This document shows positions 26,377-36,191 of a stretch of DNA of 64,000 nucleotides, piece after piece (the stretch's first letter is position 1; every line of letters begins with the position of its first letter). The translations under genes and the position numbers were made by a program. Source of the stretch: Sulfitobacter sp. HNIBRBA3233 (GTDB lineage Bacteria > Pseudomonadota > Alphaproteobacteria > Rhodobacterales > Rhodobacteraceae); contig NZ_JBEFLP010000002.1 in NCBI RefSeq assembly GCF_040149665.1, positions 310,001 to 374,000 on the forward strand, given 5' to 3'. The notes below the pieces were generated by a model that saw nothing but the letters and a program-made list of their open reading frames with translations, was not told where the DNA came from and did not search any database.

Positions 26377-28514
26377 TCTGCCGCGCTCCTCTTGCGGGCC
26401 GCGTCGGGATCGATGGGAAGCGAGACTGTGATGCGCGTGCCGGTCGCGCCGTCGATACGCCCGCCGACCTGTCCCTTGCCCGCAAGGGCTGTTGCGCGTT
26501 CGATGATGTTGGGGATGCCATTGCCACCCTTCAGCGGGACGACACCGGCAGGGTGGGCGGCGTCGGTCCCGATGCCGTTGTCCTGAACCATCAGGCTGAT
26601 CTCGACAGGGTTCCACGACAGATCGACTTCGACTTCGGTGGCACGGGCGTGGCGCAGCACGTTCGAGATCGCTTCGCGCAGGATGGACCGCAACCCGTTC
26701 ACCACCTCGAACGGGATCATCATCTCGTCGGCGGTGTCATCGGCGGGATCGCGGACGGCATCGCGCCAGATCAGGCGCAGGTCGCGCGTGGCCAGACGGT
26801 CGGAGGTCTCCAGCCGCAAGTCGGCGATGACGGATCCCAGCGGATATTCGGCCAGAAAGCCGTCGTTCACGATTGTCCGCAGATCGCTCAGGCTTTCGCG
26901 CAGCAGATCGTCCTTGCGCCCGATTTCGGACGAATGAAGCGCGCTGAGAAGCTGCGCGCCGATGTTGTCGTGAATGTCGCGGCTGATCCGGTCCCGCTCC
27001 AGAATGGTGCCGCGCTCGTAGGCATGGCGGGTTTCCCACGCCAGTTGATAGGTTTGCAGGATGTTGCGGATGATCTCGAGATCCTTTTGGTTGAACAGCC
27101 GCCGCCCCCGCAGCGCATACCGCAGCCGGCGCGGCGCCAGCGTGTCTATCCCCGGAACCAGCAGGGTCAGCCCGTCTTCCTGAAGCCGGGGCTCATCGAC
27201 CGGTTCGTCGATGATCTGTGGCGGTGCCAGCGGTTTGAAGACATCGCGCAGCAGCGTGTCCCAGCGCGCGTTCTGGGCTGTGAAAGACGGCGCAAGGGCG
27301 GCGCCGGCAATGTCGGGCATCCGGCCCGTCAGCGTCGCCTCGCGCCGGTGCAGCAGCTGGTTCATCAGCAGCTGACGCAGCGGGAAATAGAGAAAACCCG
27401 CGATCAGCAGCGACGCGCCCAGTGACACCCACGGCTGCCCCCGCAGCAGGTTGATCAGCAGCAGATCCAGCACGAAGATCATCGCCATCCCGCTGACCCA
27501 CAGCCAGATGTAGTAGGACCAGCGATCAAGGTTGAAGACCCGGTAGCGCAGAACCCCGAGCGCGAGGCCCACATGCATGATGTTGAAAAATCCGAAGGCC
27601 AGCCCCTGCGACACCAGCCCCTGTTCGGTCAGCCCCAGCGTGTTGGGGGCGGCGGAAAGGGTCACGAACAACAGACATCCCGTCAAGGATACAAGGATGA
27701 ACCATCGCAGCCCCGCGCGGTTGACGGGTTCGCGGCGGCTTGCGTACCACTGGAACACACCGAAAAGCAAAGACACCGCCATCTCGGTCAGAATGGTCAT
27801 GCCGATCATGTTGTCAGGCCCGACCTGAAGTATCGTCAGCAGGATCGAGGTGCCGAAAATCGCACCGGGGATCAGTAGCCAGCGGGGCCGGAACAGCTGT
27901 TTCGGGTATTGGGTGAAAAGCCCCACAAGGAAGATGCCGAAACCCATCGCGCCGAAGGCATTGATGCTCGACAGGGTGTAGAACAGGGTCTCCGGCAAAG
28001 CGATCTGGCGCGTCGAATAGATCGACGCGGACAGCGCCGCGAAAGGCAGCAGCAGCGTTGTGCCGACGAACATCCGCACGCCCCAGTCGTGCGGCCGCAG
28101 GCCCAGCACCCAGCCCCCGATCAACATCGAAAACAGCGCGACGAAATTCTGGAACCAGAACGCGAAGGGCAGATCGCCCAGCATCCGCGCGCGCGGGGCC
28201 AGTGTCTCGGTTACCGGCTGCGCCCCGGGCAGCGCGTAGGTGACGGTGACTTGCGGCTGGCTCAGCTGCGCATGCAGCATCCCCTGACGCGCGTTGAAGG
28301 CCTTGATCTGCTCGTAGTTCCCGATCTGGTCGGGTTCTTCATAGCGGTCCACCTCGGTCAGCGTCTCGCCGTTGACAGACAGGACAATCGCGTTGGGCGG
28401 GATATCGAGATGCGGCTGTTTCAGTGCGATGACAACGGTGATCGCGGACATCAGAATGCTGACGGTCGCGAAAACCAGCAGCATGGCCGCCGGTGAGAGG
28501 TTATAGAATTTCAT
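26373..28514 (-). CDS. Membrane sensor histidine kinase (HisKA_3 type) with 7TM-like region
   Basis: This 713-residue kinase has one N-terminal TM (about 11-31), then a periplasmic segment of about 80 residues with a PDZ-like IVLSVNGETL and TYALPGAQPV. A multi-helix membrane region (about 118-390) resembles the 7TM sensor class. A cytoplasmic linker follows, then the NarX-type dimerisation box ERDRISRDIHDNIGAQLLSALH with H515 and a HATPase (REAISNVLRHARATEV, DNGIGTD, GNGIPNIIERA). It is the first gene of the operon with the response regulator. The stimulus is unknown; an envelope signal is plausible given the downstream surface-lipoprotein system. Confidence 0.88.
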   Translation of the reverse strand: MKFYNLSPAAMLLVFATVSILMSAITVVIALKQPHLDIPPNAIVLSVNGETLTEVDRYEEPDQIGNYEQIKAFNARQGMLHAQLSQPQVTVTYALPGAQPVTETLAPRARMLGDLPFAFWFQNFVALFSMLIGGWVLGLRPHDWGVRMFVGTTLLLPFAALSASIYSTRQIALPETLFYTLSSINAFGAMGFGIFLVGLFTQYPKQLFRPRWLLIPGAIFGTSILLTILQVGPDNMIGMTILTEMAVSLLFGVFQWYASRREPVNRAGLRWFILVSLTGCLLFVTLSAAPNTLGLTEQGLVSQGLAFGFFNIMHVGLALGVLRYRVFNLDRWSYYIWLWVSGMAMIFVLDLLLINLLRGQPWVSLGASLLIAGFLYFPLRQLLMNQLLHRREATLTGRMPDIAGAALAPSFTAQNARWDTLLRDVFKPLAPPQIIDEPVDEPRLQEDGLTLLVPGIDTLAPRRLRYALRGRRLFNQKDLEIIRNILQTYQLAWETRHAYERGTILERDRISRDIHDNIGAQLLSALHSSEIGRKDDLLRESLSDLRTIVNDGFLAEYPLGSVIADLRLETSDRLATRDLRLIWRDAVRDPADDTADEMMIPFEVVNGLRSILREAISNVLRHARATEVEVDLSWNPVEISLMVQDNGIGTDAAHPAGVVPLKGGNGIPNIIERATALAGKGQVGGRIDGATGTRITVSLPIDPDAARKRSAAE

Positions 28515-28679
28515 TTCAAAATGCGCTGTTCGCCGAAGGAATAGGACGAGTGAATACGGTCTCCGCCGGTCGGGCTATCCCCCGAAAACGGTACTAAATC
28601 TTTGCCGTAAGCCTGTTTGCGATCAAGAAAATTCTGGGGGTGGGTGCGGTATACACGGGCCCTTTGCCTGCGGGGGCGG

Positions 28680-31103
28680 CTACTGTCCGCGGGGTTTCGC
28701 GCGCAGGGTGGGGGCCGCCTCGCTCGGGTCTTCGGGCCACGGGTGGCGCGGATAGCGCCCGCGCATGTCGCGGCGCACATCGGCGTACGAGCTTTCCCAG
28801 AAGCCGGGCAGATCCATGGTCACCTGAACCGGTCGCTGCGCGGGAGACAAAAGCGTCACCTGTACCGGTTGTCCGGCCACGGTGGGGTGGCGGGTGACGC
28901 CGAACATCTCTTGCAGGCGCACGGCGATCTGCGGTGTGTCGCCATCATAGTCGATGGCGATGCGCCGCCCCAGCGGCGTTTCGAAATGCGCAGGGGCCGC
29001 GCGGTCGAGTGTCTGGCTCTGATCCCAGTCCAGCCGCGCGCGCAGCGCTGGCAACAGGTCGAACCGCTTCCAGTCCGCGGCGCTGCGCACGCCTGACAGA
29101 TGCGGCAGCAGCCAGTCCTCCAGCGTGGCCATCAGGTGCGTTTCGGAAAAGTCGGGAAACCCTGCGGTGCCCTGCATCATTCGCGCGCGGCGCAGGAAAC
29201 GCGCGGCGGCCTTGTCGGGTTTCAACCCCAGCAGGCGGACCCCGTCCAGCATGGCCAGCGCGACCCGGTCCTCGGGGGCGTCGGACCACAGACGGTCGTC
29301 CAGAACGAGCGCGCCAAAGCGCTCCTGTCGCCGCGCCTCGACGCGGTTGTCGCGGCGCGACCACGCGCAGACGTCGTGCCAGGCGATCTGCGAGGCGTAT
29401 GTCGCGCGCAGGGAGGCCTCGTCCAGCGCGGCGGCCTGTCGGATGCGGGCCTCTCGCGGATCGCCGTCAAGATCCGTGGCCACCAGCAGGCGGTGCTCGG
29501 CCAGCGGATCGCCCTGCGGCGCGATGGCCCCCTTGCCGCCCGACAGGACAAAGCGTGGCGCGTCCCCCTGCCGCCGCAGACCGATCCGGTCGGGATAGGC
29601 CAGAGCGGCGAGTATGCCGGTGTCCTGCGGGCCATCCGCGCGGGTGTGCTTGCGCAGCCGCTTTGCGTCGGTCCTGATCCGCGCGATGGCGCCGTGGTTC
29701 AGCTCTCCGGGCGCGCGGTCGCCCGCAACGGCGCGCAGCCGGTGCGCAAGGTCCAGCGGGGCGCCGCGCAGCGGGTCGCGTTCGGCCAGTACCGCGGCCA
29801 GCGTCGCCGCGTTCGGGCCGCCCATGGCGACCATATGCGCGAGCCTTGGATGCAGCGGCAGCCCCGCCAGCCGCCGCCCGTGCGCGGTAATCCGGTTTTC
29901 GGTGTCCAGCGCGTCGAGCATCCGCAGCACCTGCCGCGCCTCTTCGAGGCGTCCGGCGTGCGGGGGCGTGACGAACTTCAGCTGCGCCTCGTCCGCGCCC
30001 CAGAGCGCCAGTTCGAGGGCGAAGCCCGCCAGATCGCCGCTTTCGATTTCGGCGGGGGGGTAGGCTGCGAGTGCGCCGTCCTCGCCTTTGGTCCAGAGCT
30101 TGTAGGCCGCGCCGGGCGTGATGCGGCCCGCGCGGCCCACGCGCTGGGTTGCCTCGGCGCGGGTCACGCGTTCGGTGACCAGCCGTGCCATGCCCGAGGA
30201 CGGATCGAACGCCGACCGGCGCGCGCGGCCCCCGTCGACGACGATGCGAATGCCTTCGATGGTCAGCGAGGTTTCGGCGATGGATGTCGCCAGCACCACC
30301 TTGCGCCCCGTCGCAGCCGGTGTGATGGCGGCGCGCTGCGCCTTGAAATCCATCGCGCCGAACAGCGGCGCGATCTGGCAGTCGGCGGGGGCCTGTCGCT
30401 CCAGCAGGTTCTGCACGCGCCGGATCTCGCCCTCGCCGGGCAGAAAGACCAGCGCCGATCCGTCCTCCTGCGCCAGCGCGTGCAGCGCAAGATCCGCCAC
30501 CGCGGTCTCGAATCGCACGTCCCGTCCCAGAGGGCGCGGCAGCCAGTGCGGTGTCACCGGAAAGGCGCGCCCTTCGGAGGTGACCACCGGCGCCGCGATC
30601 AGCTCGGCCACCGGCGCGGCATCGAGCGTGGCGGACATCACCACCAGTTTCAGATCGTCGCGCAGCGCCTCGGCAATTTCGAGACAGAGCGCCAGACCCA
30701 GATCGGCGTTCAGGGAGCGTTCGTGGAATTCGTCGAAAATCACCGCACCGACGCCCGGCAATTCGGGATTGTCCTGTATCATGCGGGTCAGGATGCCTTC
30801 GGTCACAACCTCGATGCGCGTCGATTTCGACACGGCAGAGGCCCCGCGCACGCGAAACCCCACGGTCTGTCCTGCCTCTTCTCCCAGCGTCTGGGCCATG
30901 CGCTCGGCGGCGGCGCGGGCCGCAAGGCGGCGCGGCTCCAGCATCAGGATGCGGCCCTGCACCAGCCCCGCGTCCAGCAGCGCCAGCGGGACGCGCGTGG
31001 TCTTGCCCGCACCCGGCGGCGCCTGAAGCACCGCACGGCCAGCGGCACGCAGCGCATCCAGAAGGGCGGGCAGGGCATCGTCGATGGGCAGGGTCTGGGT
31101 CAT
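28680..31103 (-). CDS. hrpB: ATP-dependent helicase HrpB
   Basis: This 807-residue DEAH-box-like RNA helicase is of the bacterial HrpB group. Motif I is PPGAGKTTRVPL, motif Ia LEPRRLAARAAA, motif II DEFHERSLN, motif III MSATLD, motif V ATSIAETSLT and motif VI QRVGRAGR. The C-terminal HrpB domain includes HPTVAGQPVQVTLLSPAQRPVQVT, PGFWESSYADVR and the terminal MRGRYPRHPWPEDP, the usual HrpB ending. The ATG at 31103 gives a family-typical length. The biological role of HrpB outside a few species is unclear. It is divergent from meaB. Confidence 0.95.
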   Translation of the reverse strand: MTQTLPIDDALPALLDALRAAGRAVLQAPPGAGKTTRVPLALLDAGLVQGRILMLEPRRLAARAAAERMAQTLGEEAGQTVGFRVRGASAVSKSTRIEVVTEGILTRMIQDNPELPGVGAVIFDEFHERSLNADLGLALCLEIAEALRDDLKLVVMSATLDAAPVAELIAAPVVTSEGRAFPVTPHWLPRPLGRDVRFETAVADLALHALAQEDGSALVFLPGEGEIRRVQNLLERQAPADCQIAPLFGAMDFKAQRAAITPAATGRKVVLATSIAETSLTIEGIRIVVDGGRARRSAFDPSSGMARLVTERVTRAEATQRVGRAGRITPGAAYKLWTKGEDGALAAYPPAEIESGDLAGFALELALWGADEAQLKFVTPPHAGRLEEARQVLRMLDALDTENRITAHGRRLAGLPLHPRLAHMVAMGGPNAATLAAVLAERDPLRGAPLDLAHRLRAVAGDRAPGELNHGAIARIRTDAKRLRKHTRADGPQDTGILAALAYPDRIGLRRQGDAPRFVLSGGKGAIAPQGDPLAEHRLLVATDLDGDPREARIRQAAALDEASLRATYASQIAWHDVCAWSRRDNRVEARRQERFGALVLDDRLWSDAPEDRVALAMLDGVRLLGLKPDKAAARFLRRARMMQGTAGFPDFSETHLMATLEDWLLPHLSGVRSAADWKRFDLLPALRARLDWDQSQTLDRAAPAHFETPLGRRIAIDYDGDTPQIAVRLQEMFGVTRHPTVAGQPVQVTLLSPAQRPVQVTMDLPGFWESSYADVRRDMRGRYPRHPWPEDPSEAAPTLRAKPRGQ

Positions 31104-31197
31104 GGAGGCTTTATCGGGGCTTGCCGGGGGCGGGGCAAGGCTGGACATTCCGCGCGGGGGCGTCGAAAAACGCGATGGACAACAGCGGAGAGCGGGC

Positions 31198-32187
31198 ATG
31201 GACATCGCCGGCATGGCAGAGCGGATCGCGGGGGGCGAACGGCGGGCACTGGCGCGGGCGATCACGCTCGTGGAAAGCGGCCGCGCGGATCATCGCGCGC
31301 AGGCGACCGAACTGCTGGCCACGCTCGATACCGGCCGACAGGCCCTGCGCATCGGCCTGTCGGGCACCCCCGGCGTCGGGAAATCCACCTTTATCGAAAG
31401 CTTCGGCAAGATGCTGACGGCGCAGGGCAAACGCGTGGCCGTGCTGGCGGTCGATCCGTCTTCGGCGCGCTCGGGCGGGTCGATCCTCGGGGACAAGACG
31501 CGGATGGATGAACTGGCACGCGATCCCAACGCCTTCATCCGGCCCAGCCCCAGCCAGACCCACCTGGGCGGGGTCGCGCGGCGCACGCGCGAGGCTGTCG
31601 CGCTGTGCGAGGCGGCGGGATATGACGTGGTGCTGATCGAAACCGTGGGTGTCGGACAGTCCGAAACCGTGGTGGCGCAGATGTCGGATCTGTTCCTGCT
31701 GCTGCTGGCCCCGGCGGGCGGGGACGAGCTGCAGGGCGTCAAGCGCGGCATCATGGAAATGGCCGACCTGATCGTGATCAACAAGGCGGACGGCGATCTG
31801 AAGGCAACGGCGGTGCGCACGCAGGCCGATTATGCCGGGGCTTTGCGGCTGCTGCGCAAGCGCGCGCAGGATCCCGACGGTTATCCCAAGGCGATGACCG
31901 TCTCGGCGCTGGAGGATCGCGGCCTGCCCGAGGTCTGGACCGCGCTGGAAGAGCTGGCCGAGTGGCGGCGCGAGACGGGCCACTGGGACGCGACCCGCGC
32001 CGCGCAGGCCCGCTACTGGTTCGAAGAAGCGGTCAAGGCGGCGCTGCTGGCCGAGCTGGAAACGCCCGATGCACAGGCGCGGCTGAAGGCCCTGTCGCAG
32101 GCCGTTGCTGCCGGAGACGCCGAGCCCACGGTCGCCGCACGCGATTTCGTGCAGCAATTACGCGGTGAAACCCCACAGGCGGGTTGA
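31198..32187 (+). CDS. meaB: Methylmalonyl-CoA mutase-associated GTPase MeaB
   Basis: This 329-residue G3E-type GTPase protects and reactivates B12-dependent methylmalonyl-CoA mutase, in propionate and related carbon assimilation. It shows the P-loop GLSGTPGVGKST (about 53-64), DPSSARSGGSILGDKTRM (switch region), ETVGVGQSE and the base-recognition INKADGD. The ATG at 31198 follows GGAGAGCGGGC; the frame is open from 31084 but that overlaps hrpB's start region. The mutase genes are not in the window. Confidence 0.93.
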   Translation: MDIAGMAERIAGGERRALARAITLVESGRADHRAQATELLATLDTGRQALRIGLSGTPGVGKSTFIESFGKMLTAQGKRVAVLAVDPSSARSGGSILGDKTRMDELARDPNAFIRPSPSQTHLGGVARRTREAVALCEAAGYDVVLIETVGVGQSETVVAQMSDLFLLLLAPAGGDELQGVKRGIMEMADLIVINKADGDLKATAVRTQADYAGALRLLRKRAQDPDGYPKAMTVSALEDRGLPEVWTALEELAEWRRETGHWDATRAAQARYWFEEAVKAALLAELETPDAQARLKALSQAVAAGDAEPTVAARDFVQQLRGETPQAG

Positions 32188-32304
32188 CCCTCACCGCGAT
32201 TCCCCCTAAAGCCTGCGAACCAATTTCAGGGTCGCCAGAGGTGCGATCCCATAAGCCGTGGTGCCACGCTGGGGTGCCGCCTGAGAAAACAAGAGGATAA
32301 GCTC

Positions 32305-32604
32305 ATGTCGCGCCGCTGCGAATTGACCGGAAAAGGCCCGATGTCGGGCAACAATGTCTCCCACGCGAAGAACCGCACACGCCGCCGGTTCCTGCCCAAC
32401 CTGAACGACACCACGCTGGCGTCCGAAGCGCTGGGCCGCAACTTCAAGCTGCGCATCTCGGCACATGCCCTGCGCAGCGTCGATCACCGCGGTGGTCTGG
32501 ACAAGTTCCTCGCGAAGGCGAAAGACAGCGAACTGTCCGCCAACGCGCTGAAGATCAAGAAAGCGATCGAAAAGTCGGGTTCCGAAGCGGACGTTCTGTC
32601 CTGA
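32305..32604 (+). CDS. rpmB: 50S ribosomal protein L28
   Basis: This 99-residue L28 has the family start [21 protein letters not shown] and [11 protein letters not shown], plus the alphaproteobacterial C-terminal extension. [19 protein letters not shown] is the conserved core. It is preceded by AAGAGGATAAGCTC and followed by an intrinsic terminator 26 bp after the stop, so it is a single-gene unit. Confidence 0.97.
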   Translation: MSRRCELTGKGPMSGNNVSHAKNRTRRRFLPNLNDTTLASEALGRNFKLRISAHALRSVDHRGGLDKFLAKAKDSELSANALKIKKAIEKSGSEADVLS

Positions 32605-32629
32605 TATTCGACCCGCTTGCGTAATCACG

Positions 32630-32660
32630 AGGCCCCGGACTGATCCCTAGTCCGGGGCCT
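32630..32660 (+). terminator. Terminator after rpmB
   Basis: AGGCCCCGGAC and GTCCGGGGCCT form a perfect 11-bp GC-rich stem with a 9-nt loop, followed by TTGTGCGTTTC. It sits 26 bp after the rpmB stop and 29 bp before the next gene. Confidence 0.8.
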
Positions 32661-32688
32661 TGTGCGTTTCTCCGGGAAGGAAGGGTCC

Positions 32689-33165
32689 ATGCAGAACAGA
32701 AATGTCGTGGTCGGGGTTGTTGCCCTTTTCGGGCTGCTGGCGGTCATGATGACCGTGGTGTCGGTCAAGATGTCTCCGATCGACCGCAGCGATGCGGCGT
32801 TCGAACTGCGCGATCCCTATATCCGGGCCACCATGCCATCCGCGCAGACGGCGGCTGCGTTCCTGACGCTGATCAACAGGACCGGACAGGACGACCGTCT
32901 GGTGGGGGCGCAGTCGGATATTGCGGCAAAAGTCGAATTCCACCGCCATGAAGAGGACGCCGCCGGCGTCATGCGCATGTCGCGGATCGAAGGCGGTATC
33001 GATATCGCAGACGGCGAGAGCCACCTCTTTGACCGTGGCGGTGATCATCTGATGTTCACCGGCCTCACCGCGCCGCTTGAGCAGGGGGCGACCGTCAACG
33101 TCACCCTGACGTTTGAAAACGCCGGTGATGTAGTCATCGAGATTCCCGTCGATCTGGACCGCTAG
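32689..33165 (+). CDS. PCuAC-type periplasmic copper chaperone
   Basis: This 158-residue protein has an N-terminal TM or uncleaved signal (NVVVGVVALFGLLAVMMTVVSV) and a PCuAC cupredoxin-like domain. The copper ligands expected for H-M-x10-M-x21-H-x-M are represented by FHRHEEDAAGVMRM and GDHLMFTGL, with some change around the first histidine. PCuAC proteins deliver Cu(I) to cytochrome oxidase CuA or CuB sites. The ATG at 32689 follows GGAAGGAAGGG. It is convergent with the sirtuin gene, sharing 4 nt at the stop codons. Confidence 0.82.
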   Translation: MQNRNVVVGVVALFGLLAVMMTVVSVKMSPIDRSDAAFELRDPYIRATMPSAQTAAAFLTLINRTGQDDRLVGAQSDIAAKVEFHRHEEDAAGVMRMSRIEGGIDIADGESHLFDRGGDHLMFTGLTAPLEQGATVNVTLTFENAGDVVIEIPVDLDR

Positions 33166-33857
33166 CCGCGTTCGAGAAGCTGGTCCACCCATTCGGGCAC
33201 CGTGCGCGTCGCGGGCCCGAGGCGTACTTCGTCGAACTGCGATCCGACGAGAGAGCGTTCAAGGTTGATCTCGACTGTCTGCGCGCCCGCGCGCGCGGCC
33301 TCGGCGACGAAACCCGCGGCAGGGTAGACGTTGCCGGATGTGCCGATCGCGGCAAAGATATCGGCCCGCGAAAGCGCGTCGAAGATGCGGTCCATCTGGT
33401 AGGGCATCTCGCCGAACCAGACGATATCGGGCCGCGCGGCGGGTGCTGCGCAATCGGGGCAGCGATCCGCCGGGGCCATTTCGGCGGGGGCCGGCCAGCG
33501 GTGGCCGCAGGCGGCGCACAGGGCCGTGTCCAGCGTCCCGTGCATGTGGATCAGATTCGTGCTGCCGGCCCTTTCGTGAAGGGCATCGACATTCTGGGTG
33601 ACGACCAGCACGTCACCGACGTTATGCGTCTCCAGCCGCGCTAGCGCCTCGTGGGCGGCATTGGGCGCGGCGGCGGCGGCGGCCTTGCGCCGCGCGTTGT
33701 AGAAATTCACCACCAACGCAGGGTCGCGGGCGAAACCTTCGGGGGTCGCCACGTCTTCGACATCGTGCTGCGCCCAGAGGCCGGTATCGGCGCGGAATGT
33801 CTCGATCCCGCTTTCAGCGGAGATACCTGCACCGGTCAGAATAACGATATTGGGCAT
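33162..33857 (-). CDS. cobB: NAD-dependent protein deacylase (sirtuin, CobB-type)
   Basis: This 231-residue sirtuin removes acyl groups from lysines using NAD+. It has GAGISAESGIETFR (NAD binding), TQNVDALHERAG, the catalytic H106 in IHMHGT, a zinc ribbon of C114/C117/C133/C136, GTSGNVYPAA and EINLE. Y53 and R56 (FYNARR) match the Tyr-Arg pair that lets SIRT5/CobB enzymes accept succinyl- and malonyl-lysine, so desuccinylase activity is predicted in addition to deacetylation. It sits 19 bp downstream of the LysR gene at 33877 on the same strand. Confidence 0.92.
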   Translation of the reverse strand: MPNIVILTGAGISAESGIETFRADTGLWAQHDVEDVATPEGFARDPALVVNFYNARRKAAAAAAPNAAHEALARLETHNVGDVLVVTQNVDALHERAGSTNLIHMHGTLDTALCAACGHRWPAPAEMAPADRCPDCAAPAARPDIVWFGEMPYQMDRIFDALSRADIFAAIGTSGNVYPAAGFVAEAARAGAQTVEINLERSLVGSQFDEVRLGPATRTVPEWVDQLLERG

Positions 33858-33876
33858 ATGAGGGCTCCTTGCAGGA

Positions 33877-34836
33877 TCAGGACAGGTGGAACGCGCCGTC
33901 CAGCCACGGCAGTTTTTCGAGTGCGGGAACGATCATCCGCCGGTCCATCAGGCCGCGCATCGCCTGTGCGATGTCGGAGGGGACCTCGCCGCTCCAGTCC
34001 GGTGCGGTAAACAGGGAGATCTGGCGCGCCGCACCGCTGCCGGGCAGGGGTTGCGCGATCAGCCGGTCGTGGAAACGGGCCGCCCGCATGAAGCCTGCGG
34101 GGGTGGTGATGGCCCAGCCGATCCCGCGCGCGACCATCGCCATCAGCGCCAGATGGCTGCCGATCTCGAACCGGGCAGGCAGGGTCGCGCCTTCAAGCTT
34201 GAGATAGCTTTCGATCTGCTGGGCGATCAGCTGCTCGGAGGAGTAGCGCAGGAAGGGCAGGCTGGCCGCCCCGCGCAGCAACGTGGCGGGATCGTAGGGA
34301 TGTTCGGCCGGGGTAATCAGGATGAACGGATCGTTGGCCAGCTTGTATTCCACCAGACGGTCCGAGGCGGGGGCGGCACGCGCGGCAATCGCCATGTGCA
34401 GCTTGTCCGTCGATACCATCTCGAGAAGGCTGTGGCTGGCGTCGGTCAGCATCCTGAAGCGGCAGCCTTGCAGGCTTTCGGCAAGGATCAAGGCGAGGCG
34501 CGGTGTCAGGTCGTCGTCGAAATCGTCGATGATCCCGAGGCTGAGATCGCTCAGATGCGCAAGGTCCATCACGCTGACCTCGGCTGTCGCCAGCCGCAGT
34601 TCCGACAGCGCCGCCGCCGCGCGCCGCAGAAAGCTTTTGCCGGAGGGCGTCAGGCGCATCGGGCGGCGCGAGTGATCGACCAGTTTCGTGCCGAGCGCCT
34701 TTTCAAGGTTGCGCATCTGCTGGCTGACCGCAGGCTGGCTGAGGCCGGTTTCCTGCGCCGCCTGCGCGACAGAGCCCGAACGGGCAAGCGCCTCGAAGAC
34801 CTCGAGCCCGCGCAGACTGATCCCTTTGATGTGCAT
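33877..34836 (-). CDS. LysR-family transcriptional regulator
   Basis: This 319-residue regulator has an N-terminal winged HTH (about 7-66; FEALARSGSVAQAAQETGLSQ is the recognition region, then AVSQQMRNLEKALGTKLVDH) and a substrate-binding domain (about 95-300). The ATG at 34836 gives the canonical short N-terminus. It is divergent from the nitrilase-family gene at 34964 with 127 bp between, the usual arrangement for a LysR activator and its target. The effector is not known. Confidence 0.9.
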   Translation of the reverse strand: MHIKGISLRGLEVFEALARSGSVAQAAQETGLSQPAVSQQMRNLEKALGTKLVDHSRRPMRLTPSGKSFLRRAAAALSELRLATAEVSVMDLAHLSDLSLGIIDDFDDDLTPRLALILAESLQGCRFRMLTDASHSLLEMVSTDKLHMAIAARAAPASDRLVEYKLANDPFILITPAEHPYDPATLLRGAASLPFLRYSSEQLIAQQIESYLKLEGATLPARFEIGSHLALMAMVARGIGWAITTPAGFMRAARFHDRLIAQPLPGSGAARQISLFTAPDWSGEVPSDIAQAMRGLMDRRMIVPALEKLPWLDGAFHLS

Positions 34837-34963
34837 TCCGCCCCTTTCGCTGATCCCCACGTTGTGAGGGGCCGGGGCGCGGGCGTCAACCGCCTGCGCC
34901 CCCTTGCGGCTCCGGTATGCTCTTGGCACTCTGCACGCGCACCCCACCTGAACCGGAGCCTGT

Positions 34964-35839
34964 ATGAGAATCGCAACAGCCGCCTATCCGCTCGATGTCC
35001 TGACGTCCTGGTCACAGTACGAGGACAAGCTGTCGACCTGGGTGGCCGGGGCGGCGGGGCAGGGCGCGGATCTGCTGGTCTTTCCCGAATACGGTGCGAT
35101 GGAGCTGGCCACCCTCGACGGGCTGGAGGTTGCGGGCGATCTGGAGCGGTCGCTCTTCGCGGTGTCCGACAAGATCGCCGAGGCGGATGCGCTGCACCAG
35201 CGGCTGGCAGCGGCGCACGGGGTGCATATCGTCGCGGCCTCTGCGCCGGTGGCAACACCCACGCGGCCTGTGAACCGCGCGCGGCTGATCACGCCGACGG
35301 GGCAGATCGGTGTGCAGGACAAGCAGATCATGACCAGATTCGAGCGTGACATCTGGGGTGTCATCGGCGGCGGCCCCTTGCAGGTATTCGATACCGCGCT
35401 GGGGCGGATCGGTATCCTGATCTGCTACGATTGCGAATTTCCCTTGTTGGCCCGTGCGTTGCAAAGCTGCGATGTCATCGCTGTCCCGAGTGTGACCGAA
35501 ACGCTGGCCGGTTACTGGCGCGTGCGCATCGGGGCCATGGCGCGCGCGCTGGAAAACCAGTGCGTCACGGCGATGTCATCGGTTGTTGGCGATGCGGACT
35601 GGTCCGAGGCGCTGGGCACCTCTTACGGAGCGGGCGGCATATACGGCCCGCCCGACACCGGGTTCCCCGCGACAGGAGTTCTGGCCGCGGGCGAGATCAA
35701 CGTCCCCGTCTGGACCTACGCCGATGTGGATCCCGCGGTGATCGCCAATGTGCGCGCGGACGGAACCGTCCTGAACCGCGCCCACTGGATCGAACAGGAC
35801 GGGCGCGACGATCCGGCGACAAATGTGATGCTGCGATGA
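34964..35839 (+). CDS. Carbon-nitrogen hydrolase (nitrilase superfamily)
   Basis: This 291-residue hydrolase has the catalytic triad E42 (VFPEYGAME), K120 (GVQDKQIMT) and C154 ([14 protein letters not shown]). It probably acts as an amidase on a small linear amide; nitrile hydrolysis is less common in this subgroup. It is divergently transcribed from the LysR gene at 33877-34836, which likely controls it. There is no signal peptide, so it is cytoplasmic. The substrate cannot be read from sequence. Confidence 0.88.
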   Translation: MRIATAAYPLDVLTSWSQYEDKLSTWVAGAAGQGADLLVFPEYGAMELATLDGLEVAGDLERSLFAVSDKIAEADALHQRLAAAHGVHIVAASAPVATPTRPVNRARLITPTGQIGVQDKQIMTRFERDIWGVIGGGPLQVFDTALGRIGILICYDCEFPLLARALQSCDVIAVPSVTETLAGYWRVRIGAMARALENQCVTAMSSVVGDADWSEALGTSYGAGGIYGPPDTGFPATGVLAAGEINVPVWTYADVDPAVIANVRADGTVLNRAHWIEQDGRDDPATNVMLR

Positions 35840-35918
35840 CTTCCCCCTTGAAAATCGGGCGGAATGCGCTCATTTAGTCGCGTGTCCCGCAAAGGGGCAC
35901 GTGATTGAAGGAGAGACC

Positions 35919-36137
35919 ATGGCCAAGGAAGATACGCTCGAATTTCCCGGTGTTGTGAAGGAACTCCTGCCTAACGCGACATTTCGGGTCGAGCTTGAGA
36001 ACGGCCATGAGATCATCGCGCATACGGCAGGCAAGATGCGCAAGAACCGGATTCGCGTTCTGGCAGGTGACAAGGTGCAGGTCGAGATGACCCCCTATGA
36101 CCTGACCAAGGGACGGATCAACTACCGCTTCAAATAA
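35919..36137 (+). CDS. infA: Translation initiation factor IF-1
   Basis: This 72-residue S1/OB-fold protein ([32 protein letters not shown], then [19 protein letters not shown]) is nearly invariant in alphaproteobacteria. The ATG at 35919 follows GGAGAGACC; an ATT/ATG-like start six codons earlier is not family-like. It opens a run with maf, the RNase E/G-like gene and yacG. Confidence 0.98.
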   Translation: MAKEDTLEFPGVVKELLPNATFRVELENGHEIIAHTAGKMRKNRIRVLAGDKVQVEMTPYDLTKGRINYRFK

Positions 36138-36191
36138 CGCTCCGGTCCCCGTGCGGGGGGCCGCAGGCGCCGCGCTGACAGGGGCCTTGCG

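Noticed and set aside
29100..31511. An 803-residue plus-strand open frame across hrpB
   Set aside because: It is the complement of the hrpB gene, which carries all helicase motifs; long antisense frames are common at high GC.
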